DNA from: PHAA01 sp022706565 | Lineage (GTDB): Bacteria; Bacillota; Syntrophomonadia; Syntrophomonadales; Syntrophomonadaceae | Direction of reading: 5' to 3' | Assembly (NCBI GenBank): GCA_040769385.1 | Contig: JAXGLD010000003.1 | Coordinates: 372,001-436,000, forward strand | DNA: 64,000 nt | Shown here: in pieces, positions 24,997-34,083 of the stretch | Position numbering within the stretch: position 1 is the first letter of the stretch | Layout of the letters: each line of letters opens with the position of its first letter | Translations under genes and position numbers: made by a program | The notes under the pieces: generated by a model | Database searches by the model: none | Seen by the model: the letters and a program-made list of their open reading frames with translations, nothing else | Told to the model about the DNA's origin: nothing

Positions 24997-25635
24997 CTAA
25001 TTAATATATCGAGACTGGTCGATATCCCAATTGGGGTCCAGGATCCTCAAGCTGAGACCGTACTTTTGGCCGAGGCTGGTCAGGGTAGCAACATCACTGC
25101 TGCTTAACCGGCTCAGCAGCAGATTCCGCACCTCGTGCGCCTCCTTGGCACCCTTCAATCCCCGGGAGCCTACGCTGTACAAGTAGTTTATCTCCCCCCA
25201 GCTGAAACGGTTGATGATAATGTTGCCGGCAGTCAAAATATCGCGCCGGTCCACCTTGCGGCCCAGGTATCTTTCCGCCCCGGTCACCACCCGGTTTTGC
25301 TCCGGCGTCAGAGTTGACTGGCCCGCTGGGGAACCAGACCCCGCCGGCTCAAGGGAACCGCTGCCGTTGGGAGTCATGCCATCCGCCCCACCATCAGGTT
25401 CTGAAGATGGGGTTACGGTGCCATTATTGGAAATTGAAGCGGGATCATCGCTCCCAACCAGATTCGGAGCAGGGCTGCCGGTTGATTTATTGGAACTGTC
25501 GACAAATTCAAACAAGCCTGACTGCACCATACTATCGATAGCCCGGTTTAATCTATTGTTCCCGTAGATCCCTAAACCGGCCAGCAGGATTATTACGATA
25601 CTGATCCCTATTCCAATCTTTTTCCCGGTGGTCAT
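24997..25635 (-). CDS. Membrane-anchored protein of unknown function
   Basis: A 212-aa protein with an N-terminal membrane anchor (IGIGISIVIILLAGLGIYG), a Ser/Pro/Gly/Asp-rich extracellular linker (about residues 50-110) and a folded C-terminal domain (RYLGRKVDRRDILTAGNIII). The final ~90 residues contain no motif known to me. It is divergent from the riboswitch-led decayed polysaccharide cluster. A different anchored protein has the same relative position next to the intact cluster (58093-58797). Confidence 0.7.
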   Translation of the reverse strand: MTTGKKIGIGISIVIILLAGLGIYGNNRLNRAIDSMVQSGLFEFVDSSNKSTGSPAPNLVGSDDPASISNNGTVTPSSEPDGGADGMTPNGSGSLEPAGSGSPAGQSTLTPEQNRVVTGAERYLGRKVDRRDILTAGNIIINRFSWGEINYLYSVGSRGLKGAKEAHEVRNLLLSRLSSSDVATLTSLGQKYGLSLRILDPNWDIDQSRYIN

Positions 25636-25700
25636 TTGGTCACGTCATCTCCTTCCATAGGTTCCCTAATTCGCTGCCGACCTGTTACTTCCTGCAAAGA

Positions 25701-25968
25701 GCTTCTGCTGGGCTTGGGTTTTGGGGACAGTCCCCAAGTTACTGGTTCTGTTTATGGCTCCAAGTTATTAGCCTGTTGTACTGGGGCTATTAACTTGATT
25801 CCATCTCGGAGCCACTAACTTGAGGACAGTCCCGAGCTTCTGCTGGGCTTGGTTCTTGGGGACAGTTCCCAAGTTACTGGTTCTGTTTATGGCTCCCAGT
25901 TATTGGCCTGAAGTGCTGGGGCTATTAACTTGATTCCATCTGAGGCCACTAACTTGAGGACAGTTTCG
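25701..25968 (-). repeat. ~136-bp repeat, two units in inverse orientation
   Basis: Two copies (marker GATTCCATCT at 25798 and 25932) of the unit that forms a five-copy array at 27915-28615, but on the opposite strand. Each unit contains a REP-like GGGGACAGTCCCCAAGTTACT and an ACTTGAGGACAGTC half. Confidence 0.88.
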
Positions 25969-26040
25969 AAAAATTTTCCAAATTTTTTTGGAATTTATGC
26001 AGGAATTAGCAGAATTAACTAGAATATAAAGCAAACATAA

Positions 26041-26115
26041 CATGACGGCAAGCCCGTCGAGAGGCGGGGACGCAAAGCCACGGGTCTGACCCAGTAGACG
26101 GCCGGGTTGCAGTGT
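26041..26115 (+). promoter_or_regulatory. c-di-GMP-I (GEMM-I) riboswitch 2
   Basis: AAGCCCGTCGAGAGGCGGGG, ACGCAAAGCCACGGG and GACGGCCGGGTTGC give the class I aptamer. It precedes the frameshifted polysaccharide genes. A possible -10 (TATAAA, 26025) lies just upstream. Confidence 0.92.
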
Positions 26116-26135
26116 ACATTATGAACGCGCCCGGA

Positions 26136-26163
26136 TAACTTGGATCAGCCAGGTTATTTTTTA
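26136..26163 (+). terminator. Riboswitch-associated terminator resembling a REP
   Basis: ATAACTTGG-ATCAG-CCAGGTTAT then TTTTT. The arms match the REP ends (ATAACTTGG...AAGTTAT) closely, so the terminator may derive from a REP copy. Confidence 0.8.
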
Positions 26164-26211
26164 GCCGCGCCAACCGCATACGACCAATACGCAGCAGAAG
26201 GAGAGACGTTA

Positions 26212-27200
26212 GTGGCTCCATCAGACCAGGAATTTCTCGCCAACGATGAAGAAATATACATAGACCTTCGAGCAGATTCTAAAAATTCTGGGCAAATGGT
26301 CCCGCTTCATAATCGGATTAACCCTTCTGGCAGGCTTGGCCGCCGGACTGGTCAGCCATGCCTGCTGACCCCGATTTACCGGAACCGACACCCTGCTGCG
26401 CTTCAGCCAGGCCACCGAAAACTGGCCACCAACCCCAATGCGGCCACCATGAATCCGGACGCGGGAATAGACGCCTATATCCAGCCGGTACTGACCATGA
26501 ACACCCATTTGACCCAGATCAAAGCTTCCGGCCCTCAGCCAGCGCATCGATGCAGCCCTGGCCGGGACGGTTGGGCGAGCCCGGCGGCTACACCATGCAA
26601 GCCTCGGTAGTCAAGGATTCCAACCTCATCGAGATAAAGGTGCAGAGCAGCGACCCGGTGCTGGCGGCCAAGGCGGCCAACACCCTAAGCGACCAGTACC
26701 GCCGGCTGATGGATGAGAAAAACCAGGAACAGATCAACAGCTCGGTCACCTATCTGACCACCCAGAAGGAAGTCACCTGGCAGCAACTGGTGCAGACCCA
26801 GGAAGACCCTGAAGAAATACCAGGCCAGCCCAGCACCAACACGGCGGCGGAGCGGCAGGAATTGCAGAATACCATCGACCGTCTCCAGCAGACCATGCTG
26901 ACCCTGGACAAGCAGGTTTCCGACACCCTGATCGCCAAATCCGTCGACCTGGGCGCCAGCAACGCATGGTGGTCATGTCCGAAGCCACCGTACCGACCCA
27001 ACCGGTCAAGCCCAATCTGGTCCAGAACGTGGCCATCGCCGTAGTGCTGGGCTTGTTGCTTTACTTTGCTGGCCTTCCTGCTGGAATACCTGGACAATAC
27101 CGTCAAGACCACCGACGACTTCCGGGAAATGGAACTGGCGGTGCTTGGCATCATCCCGACAACGAATCCGGCAACCGGCAGTCCTATTATGGAGGATAAA
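26212..27200 (+). pseudogene. Chain-length determinant (Wzz/CapA-like), frameshifted
   Basis: Reading across frames gives pieces homologous to the N-terminal part of the intact protein at 62057-63472: PVLTMNTHL, ASVVKDSNLIEIKVQSSDPV, and VPTQPVKPNLVQNVAIAVV from the second membrane helix. At least three frame changes are needed, so no complete product is made if the sequence is right. The intact role would be a membrane regulator of polysaccharide chain length. It lies directly behind riboswitch 2. A middle segment (KNQEQINSSVTYLTTQKEV onward) is present here but missing in the intact fused paralogue. Confidence 0.8.
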
Positions 27201-27201
27201 C

Positions 27202-27901
27202 ATGCGGCGTGAGAATTACGAACTTACGGTAATCGACAAGACCAAGATCGATAGCCTCGGAGGCCTACCGGACCCTGCGGACCAACCTCGGTTTCGCCGG
27301 CATCGACCAGACCTTCCGGTCCATCCTGGTCAGCAGCCCCAGCCCCAAGGACGGCAAATCCACCGTCACCGCCAACCTGGGCGTAGTGATGGCCCAGGCC
27401 GGCAGCCGAGTGCTAATAGTGGATTGCGACCTGCGCAAGCCGGTGCAGCACCATATTTTAAATTGGACAACCTCAAGGGATTCACCAATTGTTTGATGAT
27501 GGAAACGACCTTGGACCAAGTCATCCAGAAGAAGCCATACCCGAGCTGGGCAACCTGGATATACTGACCAGCGGTCCCTACCGCCCAATCCGGCCGAGAT
27601 GCTCAACTCCCAGCGGGTGCGGGGAATTCTGGCCCATGCTGTTGGAGCAATACGACTTTGTCCTGGTAGATGCACCACCGGTTCTGGCGGTAGCCGACGC
27701 CAACATTTTAGCGACGCAGATGGATGGGGTAATTATGGTGGCCCGTTATGGAGTCACCCGCAAAGAACAGGTCCAGCAACCCGGGAAATATTCCAGAAGG
27801 CCAACGCCAACCTGATCGGGGTGGTCCTCAACCAGGCCAAGATCAGCGGCGACGACTACAATTACTATTATTACTATTCCAGCAGTGACTCTATCGCCTG
27901 A
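27202..27901 (+). pseudogene. Polysaccharide tyrosine autokinase (BY-kinase, CapB-like), frameshifted
   Basis: Begins with its own ATG behind GGAGG (MRRENYELTVIDKTKIDS). Across frames one can read SSPSPKDGKSTVTANLGV (Walker A), VLIVDCDLRKPV (A'), FVLVDAPPVLAVADANIL (Walker B) and a Tyr-rich tail (DDYNYYYYYSS), the autophosphorylation cluster of BY-kinases. Three or more indels break it. In the intact cluster at 62057 the same two modules are fused in one protein; here they are separate genes, the usual Firmicute arrangement. Confidence 0.82.
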
Positions 27902-27914
27902 CGCCCAGCAGCAG

Positions 27915-28615
27915 CCCGGGACTGTCCCGGGACTGTCCTCAAGTTAGTGGCCTCAGGATGGCATCAAGTTAATAGCCCCAGCCCGACAGGCTAATAACTT
28001 GGGGACATAAACAGAGCCAGTAACTTGGGGACCGTCCCCAAAACCAAGCCAGCAGCAGCTACGGGACCGTCCTCAGTAGTGGCCCCGGATGGAATCAAGC
28101 TTAATAGCCCCAGCACGTCAGGCTAATAACTTGGAGCCATAAACAGAACCAGCACTTGGGGACTGTCCCCCAAGAAACAAGGCTCAGCAGCAGCTCCGGG
28201 ACCGTCCTCGGTTAGTGGCCCCGGATGGAATCAAGTTAATAGCCCTAGCACGACAGGCTAATAACTTGGAGCCTGACAAACAGAACCAGTAACGGGGACT
28301 GTCCCCAAGAAACCAAGCTCAGCAGAAGCTCCGGGACTGTCCTCAAGTTAGTGTCTCCGGATGGAATCAAGTTAATAGCCCCAGCACGTCAGAAGCTAAT
28401 AACTTGGAGCCACAAACAGAACTACAGTAACTTGGGGACTGTCCCCAAAGAACCAGGCCCAGCAACAGCTCCGGGACCGTCCTCAAGTTAGTGGCCCCGG
28501 ATGGAATCAAGTTAATAGCCCTAGCACGACAGGCTAATAACTTGGAGCCATAAGCAGAACCAGTAACTTGGGGACTGTCCCCAAGAAACCAAGCCCAGCA
28601 GAAGCTGACCAGCGG
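27915..28615 (+). repeat. Tandem array of five ~136-bp units
   Basis: Marker GGATGG(A/C)ATCAAG occurs at 27956, 28087, 28223, 28359 and 28499 (spacings 131-140). Each unit holds ...GACTGTCCTCAAGTTAGTGG, TTAATAGCCCCAGCAC, CTAATAACTTGGAGCC and a REP-like CTTGGGGACTGTCCCCAAG. Copies differ by single-base substitutions and indels. Two inverse units lie at 25701-25968, so the array brackets the wzz/kinase remnants in inverted orientation. Confidence 0.92.
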
Positions 28616-28742
28616 AAGCTCGGCCCATTCAACGTATTAATAATTAGACCAGCGGGGACATCATTGTAAAACGTGTGTCCCCGCATCATTTAATAGCCTT
28701 TGTCGAATAGTGTAGATAAATTGTCGAAGAGGGTGAAAACAG

Positions 28743-29450
28743 ATGCGAGCCGTCATACTAGCCGGTGGCAAAGGAGTCAGGTTAAAACCATACACCGTCA
28801 GCCTGCCCAAACCCTGGTCCCGGTAGGAGAAGAACCCATCCTGAAGATCCTCCTCCAGAACCTGAGAAGGCAAGGCGTCCGGGAAGCCACCATCTGCGTC
28901 AACCACATGGCAGACCTGATCGAGGCCTATTTCGGCGACGGCTCCAAGTTCGGCATCAGTGTCCAATACACCCATGAGCAGCAGCCGCTGGGCACCGCTG
29001 CGCCCATTAAACTCATCAAGACCCTGCCCGACGATTTCCTGGTCATGAACGGCGACCTGCTCACCGACATCAGCTTCAAGCAACTGTACTGGCAGCACAA
29101 ACACAACGACGCCATCATGACCATCGCCACTCACACCCAGAAGATCAAGGTGGACTACGGAGTCATCAAACCCGGCCCCGACCATACCGCCAGAGTCCTT
29201 CGTAGAAAACCCACCTATGACATAAAGCGTGTGCATGGGCATATATGCCTTGAACAAACGGGCCCTGGACTATATCCCCGACGGAACCCGTTTTGGTTTT
29301 GACGACCTGGTGAAAGCCCTGCTGGCCAAAGGCGAAACAGTGAGGACCTTCCCCCACACCGGTTACTGGCTGGACATCGGCCGGCCAGAGGAACACGAGC
29401 AGGCAAATAATGAATGCCACCAACTGCTAAGCGACAATCAAGCCAATTAG
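28743..29450 (+). pseudogene. Sugar-phosphate nucleotidyltransferase, frameshifted
   Basis: Clear paralogue of the intact gene at 60145-60864: starts MRAVILAGGKGVRLKPYTV; then ICVNHMADLIEAYFGDGSKF, DDFLVMNGDLLTD and TGYWLDIGRPEEHEQANN. One base is missing after PKP (near 28812) and another frame change lies near 29220. The family forms NDP-sugars from NTP and sugar-1-phosphate. ATG follows GAGGGTGAAAAC. Confidence 0.85.
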
Positions 29451-29458
29451 GAGAGTAT

Positions 29459-30429
29459 ATGAAAGTAATGGTAACCGGCGCCGACGGATTCATCGGCAGC
29501 CACTTAACCGAAAAACTGATCGAAGCAGGCCACCAGGTAAGAGCCTTTTGTCTTCTACAACTCCTTCAATTCCTGGGGCTGGCTCGACACCTTGCCTAAG
29601 GACAAGCTGCAGGAGATAGAATATTCGCCGGCGACGTCCGCGACCCCAACGGAGTACGCCAGGCCATGCAAGGAGTGGAGCAGGTCTATCACCTGGCGGC
29701 CCTGGTCGCCATACCGCTTTAGTTACCACTCCCCGGATTCCTATGTGGATACCAATATCAAAGGCACTCTGAACATATTACAGGCGGCCCGCGATCTTAA
29801 CACCAGCCGGATACTGGTGACCTCCACCTCGGAGGTATGCGGCACCGCCCAATATGTACCCATAGATGAAACACCTTCCAGGGCCAGTCGCCCTATTCGG
29901 CCACCAAGATCGGCGCCGACCGGTTGGCGGAGAGCTTTTACCGCAGCTTCAGATGCCGGTCACGATCGTGCGGCCCTTCAATACCTATGGTCCCCGCCAG
30001 TCAGCCCGGGCGGTCATCCCCACGGTGATAACCCAGCTGCTGGACGGTAAAACAGATATAAAACTGGGGGCGGTCACCCCCACCCGGGACTTCAATTACG
30101 TGTTGGACACGGTGGCCGGATTCCTGGCCATAGCCAAAACCGCCGCCACCATCGGCGAAGAGATCAACATCGCCAGTCAAAAGGAAATCTCCATAGGCGA
30201 ACTGGCCCAGGAGCTGATCCGCCAGATCAACCCCGCCGCCGGATAGAATGTAGGAGATTCGACTCCGGCCGGAGAACAGCGAAGTCAACCGATTACTGGG
30301 CTGCAATGAAAGATGAAGAGACTTACCGGCTGGTCGCCGCAGCATACTCTGAAGCAGGGCTTACAAGAAACAATAATATGGATGCAGCAAAACATGAAAC
30401 ACTATAAAACTGATCTTTACAATATTTAG
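29459..30429 (+). pseudogene. NAD-dependent sugar epimerase/dehydratase, frameshifted
   Basis: Extended-SDR protein read across about five frame changes: MKVMVTGADGFIGSHLTEKL (NAD-binding GxxGxxG), DVRDPNGVRQAM, NTYGPRQSARAVIPTVI, and a C-terminal part through RLTGWSP-type sequence ending at TAG 30429. The catalytic YxxxK is readable as YSATKIGADRL. Ribosome site AGGAG ahead of ATG 29459. It would interconvert or dehydrate an NDP-sugar for the same polysaccharide. No intact paralogue of it is in the window. Confidence 0.8.
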
Positions 30430-30438
30430 CCATTATCC

Positions 30439-30481
30439 GGTGTCATCCTGAGCGCAGCGAAGGATCTCTGCCAGGATGACA
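30439..30481. repeat. GTCATCCTGAGCG-type palindromic repeat
   Basis: GTCATCCTG-AGCGCAGCGAAGGATCTCTGCC-AGGATGAC, a 9-bp inverted repeat around the CCTGAGCGcAGCGAAGGATCT phrase seen dispersed in many bacterial genomes. Here one copy only. Confidence 0.7.
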
Positions 30482-30592
30482 GGAGCAGCAGGACTATCCC
30501 CACTGCTGCCACCAAAATACATAAAAAGAGGTGGGTGATATAATTTCGGACAGTTTGATAAGATACAGTTATGAAAGAAGGAGCTTATCAAA

Positions 30593-31110
30593 ATGTCAAA
30601 AACACGCCGGAAGTTCGACGATGAATTCAAGAAACGTGCGAGTACGAATGAGCTACACTAGTGAAATCTCGGGTGCAATGCGGTCTGACATATCCGAAAA
30701 TATGCTTTACGTGGCGCGAACAGTACACGCCTGTGTGATAAGACTCAAATGGCGAGCAGCAAGATGAATTGAGCAAGTTACGCAGCCGTGGCTGAACTCG
30801 AAGAGAAAATTACATCTTAAAAGCTACAGCCTTCTTCGCCAAAAATCAAAAGAAGCACTGCGAGTGCTATTTATTCATGGAACAACAGGACAAATACGCC
30901 AAAGCGAAGGGCTCACTAGCGTTTCAACCTCCGGCTATTACACCTGGCTGCCGCGAAATGCCAACAGAAGCGAAAGGCTTTAAGCCATAAGGTCCTCTCG
31001 ATCTTCGAATCTGAAAGGAACCTATGGTAGACCGCATATGCGCATTCTACGCCGCGGTGGGAATCGGCCTCATATCACGTAGGAAACAGATCATGGAAGA
31101 AAACGGGCTT
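30593..31110 (+). pseudogene. IS3-family transposase remnant (OrfA and OrfB pieces)
   Basis: The start MSKTRRKFDDEFKKRA is the typical IS3 OrfA N-terminus and runs into a frameshift. Further on, frames give AELEEKN...ILK (OrfA C-terminal coiled coil), then OrfB-like pieces (SGYYTW, LKGTYGRPHM(R)I). Only part of OrfB is present and the 3' end is lost at the junction with the next gene fragment near 31110. No terminal inverted repeats identified. Confidence 0.75.
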
Positions 31111-31245
31111 AACGATCAAGTCGACTCCGCCCGCCTCGGCTGATTTGGCGGAGATGCCGGTGCCGGCGCCAGCCCCGATCAAGGGTCGGCCCGCCTTTAA
31201 CTGTTCGCGCAGCCTTGCGGTTACTTTATCAATGGTCCATGCCAT
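31098..31245 (-). pseudogene. PEP-hydrolase-like TIM-barrel protein, 3'-truncated
   Basis: Starts at ATG 31245 with AGGAGGT upstream; the first ~45 residues (ARLREQLKAGRPLIGAGAGT, then GISAKSAEAGGVDLIV) match the phosphoenolpyruvate-hydrolase-like family that partners Tm-1-type proteins. The frame then departs into unrelated sequence at about 31110, where the IS3 remnant begins. The expected length is about 270 aa. Confidence 0.7.
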
Positions 31246-31266
31246 GCCAAAACGACCTCCTTTTTT

Positions 31267-31620
31267 CTATTTTTGCAGCATATCGACTAGCTTCTGGGCC
31301 ATCGCCAAAGCGAATTCAGTATCATTTATATTGTTGTCCATCTCGACCAGCTCTACCCGGTTCCGATCGATGTTATTCCTCAAGGCATCGAACAGGGTCT
31401 TGTCTTCATCCGGGCCATAGAACGGCTGGCCTTCCGCATCTATCAAGGACACGCCCTTCAATGGTAAAAACAGGGCGGTGGGACCTTGGGCCATGTTGAG
31501 CTTTCCGGCGATGATCTCACCCAGCTGCCGGTTCTCGTCCACCGTGGTCCGCATCAGAGTAACCGAGGCGTTGTGTTTGTATAGATTACGGTCTTTAAAC
31601 TGGGCGGGCACCGTGTCCAT
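31267..31620 (-). pseudogene. Tm-1-like (UPF0261) protein, N-terminal part missing
   Basis: A 117-aa open frame that matches only the C-terminal quarter of the ~400-aa Tm-1/UPF0261 family (FKDRNLYKHNASVTLMRTT, LFLPLKGVSLIDAEGQPFYG, NDTEFALAMAQKLVDML). The usual next gene is the PEP-hydrolase-like partner, as found here. Its 5' side is replaced by a family B repeat at 31633. Both genes of the pair are broken. Confidence 0.75.
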
Positions 31621-31632
31621 GGCGCCAGAGAT

Positions 31633-31658
31633 GTCATGGGGACGGGGTTGTTGACAAC
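31633..31658 (-). repeat. Family B repeat copy (GTTGTCAACAACCCCGTCCCC)
   Basis: GTCATGGGGACGGGGTTG then TTGACAAC, read on the minus strand as the family consensus. It touches the broken 5' end of the Tm-1-like fragment. Confidence 0.8.
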
Positions 31659-31792
31659 TTCTCGCGGGGTGTCATGGACTCTTGGGTTCTTGACAACACT
31701 ATTGACGGTACCGGAATATAATAATCAAATGCCCTACGGTAATTTGCTAATCGATTTTAAGAAAAATGAAAGTTATTTGAGGGGGCAGTTAT

Positions 31793-32296
31793 ATGGGGCT
31801 TTGTGAAGGCTTACCAATTATTATAGCTGAAGGGGCCAAAGTGCTTATATTAGGTTCAATGCCGGGAAACGTGTCTTTGGCCAAAGGTGAATATTACGGA
31901 AATAGAAACAACCATTTTTGGTCCATAATGTTCGCCATCTTGGGTGTTCAAGAACCCCCAACAGAGTACGCGGATAGGGTGAAATGCCTCACTAGCAACG
32001 GGGTTGGCCTTTGGGATGTGTTAGCAAGGTGTGAACGCGAAGGTAGTCTGGATTCCGCCATTCAGAGAGAAATTCCCAACGACTTTTCGAGACTATTCGG
32101 TGATTACCCCAGTATCAATTTGGTGGTGTTCAACGGTACCAAGGCAAGGGACGTCTGGAGGAAGTACGTTGTGTTGGATCAATGTGATCACCTTGAGTTC
32201 AAAACGATGCCATCCACAAGTCCAACACCGGGCAGAAATGTCAAGCCGCTGGACGAAAAGATCAAGGAATGGATGATGATTAAAGAATATCTATAG
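31793..32296 (+). CDS. Uracil/hypoxanthine-DNA glycosylase (UDG family 6-like)
   Basis: A 167-aa UDG-fold enzyme, probably removing deaminated bases (hypoxanthine or uracil) from DNA. The family 6 signature is visible: LILGSMPGNVSLAKGEYYGN then RNNHFW near the N-terminus, and MPSTSPTPGRN for the DNA-intercalation motif near the C-terminus. ATG follows GAGGGGGCAG. Stand-alone gene between repeat clusters, with lower GC than the flanks. Confidence 0.85.
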   Translation: MGLCEGLPIIIAEGAKVLILGSMPGNVSLAKGEYYGNRNNHFWSIMFAILGVQEPPTEYADRVKCLTSNGVGLWDVLARCEREGSLDSAIQREIPNDFSRLFGDYPSINLVVFNGTKARDVWRKYVVLDQCDHLEFKTMPSTSPTPGRNVKPLDEKIKEWMMIKEYL

Positions 32297-32336
32297 GTAT
32301 CAGACACAGAGCATTTGTGAATCAAGGGGATTGGAG

Positions 32337-32363
32337 GTTGTCAACAACCCCGTCCCCGCGACA
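32337..32363 (+). repeat. Family B repeat copy
   Basis: GGTTGTCAACAACCCCGTCC then CCGCGAC. Confidence 0.85.
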
Positions 32364-32378
32364 ATTGGGGGATTAAAT

Positions 32379-32406
32379 GTTGTCAACAACCCCGTCCCCG
32401 CGACAA
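32379..32406 (+). repeat. Family B repeat copy
   Basis: TGTTGTCAACAACCCCGTCC then CCGCGACA; a second copy 16 bases after the first, same orientation. Confidence 0.85.
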
Positions 32407-32520
32407 CCCTTGTCAGAAACATTTTTGTATAGCGGCAAATAACGACATTTTACAATCGAAGATTTGCAACTGCTTTTAGTATAATGGCAGAAAATATTTG
32501 GAAATGCGGAGCGATGTCGC

Positions 32521-34017
32521 ATGACTGATAAAAATATTTTTGCTATGGAGCAATATATTCTGGAACTAGAAGCAAGAGTGGCAAAGCTGGAACAGGCCTT
32601 AAGGGTGTCTGCGGATAAATTCTCCAAGGCTTTTTATGAGAGCGGAGCAATGAAAGCCATAGCCAGATATAGGGATGGTGTTCTTATTGATGTGAATGAG
32701 AGTTTTGCTTCTACTCTTGGTTTTGCAAGAGACGAGATGATAGGTAAAACAGCTTTGGAGCTTGACCTTTGGGAAGACCTTTCGCAACGTCAAGAAATGT
32801 GGGAACAGGTTTCAAAAGCGGGTTTTGTAAAGGATTGGGAATCTAAAGTCCGAACTAAATCAGGAGAAGTTTGCTATGTAATTACAAATGTTAATTTAAT
32901 AAGTATTGCAGGTGAACAATGTGTACTGGTTTCCTCAAACAATATAACCAGACGTAAGAAAGCCGAAGAAGAATTGATCAGTACACAGGTGCTTCTAAAT
33001 AGGGTGTTTGATAGTATCCCTCAATCGTTGATTATTAAATCGAAGAGAGATGGCACCATAATCGAGGTCAACCAAGCATTTCTGGATAAGAATAGGGTGA
33101 CAAGATCAGAAGTAATAGGGCGAAGGTACCTGTTACAAAGCTTAGTAGCGAATCCGGAGGAAGTGGACAGGTGTTACGAGATACTTGAAAAGAATGGCTT
33201 TATACGGAACCTTGAGGTGAGGTTTGACTACATATCGAGAGGGGAATCGCGGACAGTCTTGCTGAATGTTGTTCCTATTGATTGGATGGGAGAAGACTGT
33301 ATATTAATCGTGAGTAACGATATTACCGAATTGAGAAGATACCAGAGCGAAATATCGAGATTGGATAATCTCAACCTTATTGGTCAGATGGCGGCCGGAG
33401 TTGCACATGAGATAAGGAACCCTATGACCTCTATCAAGGGTTTTCTCCAGATGTTTCAAGAACAGAAAAAGTATCAGGAAGATAGAGAATCGATTGAATT
33501 AATGATAGAAGAACTGGACAGGGTAAATGACATAATTACCGCTTTCTTAAAAATCTCTCAAAAGAATGACGTTCAAGTAAAATCAATGAACCTCAATGAA
33601 TGTATTGGCGGCGTACTTCAGTTAATAATTGCGGATGCTTTAAAAAACGATATATTCCTTGAAACTCAGTTAGAGCATACGCCTGAGATTATGAGTGATA
33701 AAGGAGACCTCAAACAGTTGGTCCTCAACCTCACCCGAAATGCAATAGAAGCGATGCCATCAGGAGGTACTTTGGCTGTTCACACATTCGAGGATGAAGG
33801 CGGGGTGAACCTCGTGGTTCGGGATGAGGGGAATGGCATACCTCCTGAGATACTTGATAAAATAGGGACTCCATTCCTCACCACTAAAGAAAACGGCACT
33901 GGGTTGGGACTTGGAGTGTGCTACAGCATCGCTGAAAGGCACAATGCCAGGATAACAATTGATACGAGTCCTGAAGGAACCAGCTTTAAGGTGACGTTTC
34001 CCGCAGGGGCTATTTAG
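32521..34017 (+). CDS. PAS-domain histidine kinase 1
   Basis: A 498-aa soluble sensor kinase without membrane segments. Two PAS domains (about residues 35-145 and 160-270), then HisKA with the phosphoacceptor in AAGVAHEIRNPMTSIKGF, and HATPase_c with N box (LTRNAIEAMPSGG), G1 (VRDEGNGIPPE) and G2 (GTGLGLGVCYSIAERH). This layout matches sporulation-type kinases of Firmicutes (KinA/KinE-like) that feed Spo0F; no response regulator is adjacent. A TATAAT at 32480 could be its -10. It is a sister of the kinase at 36179, with a very similar C-terminal half. Lower GC than neighbours. Confidence 0.9.
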   Translation: MTDKNIFAMEQYILELEARVAKLEQALRVSADKFSKAFYESGAMKAIARYRDGVLIDVNESFASTLGFARDEMIGKTALELDLWEDLSQRQEMWEQVSKAGFVKDWESKVRTKSGEVCYVITNVNLISIAGEQCVLVSSNNITRRKKAEEELISTQVLLNRVFDSIPQSLIIKSKRDGTIIEVNQAFLDKNRVTRSEVIGRRYLLQSLVANPEEVDRCYEILEKNGFIRNLEVRFDYISRGESRTVLLNVVPIDWMGEDCILIVSNDITELRRYQSEISRLDNLNLIGQMAAGVAHEIRNPMTSIKGFLQMFQEQKKYQEDRESIELMIEELDRVNDIITAFLKISQKNDVQVKSMNLNECIGGVLQLIIADALKNDIFLETQLEHTPEIMSDKGDLKQLVLNLTRNAIEAMPSGGTLAVHTFEDEGGVNLVVRDEGNGIPPEILDKIGTPFLTTKENGTGLGLGVCYSIAERHNARITIDTSPEGTSFKVTFPAGAI

Positions 34018-34083
34018 GCCAGATGTTCTGCCCCCCGCATTACCTTGTATTAATAACTCGATTCAGGCGTTAAAAACTTAGCG

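Noticed and set aside
27915..28615. CRISPR array or rRNA-like repeat
   Set aside because: Units are ~136 bp, contiguous and wholly repeated without unique spacers.
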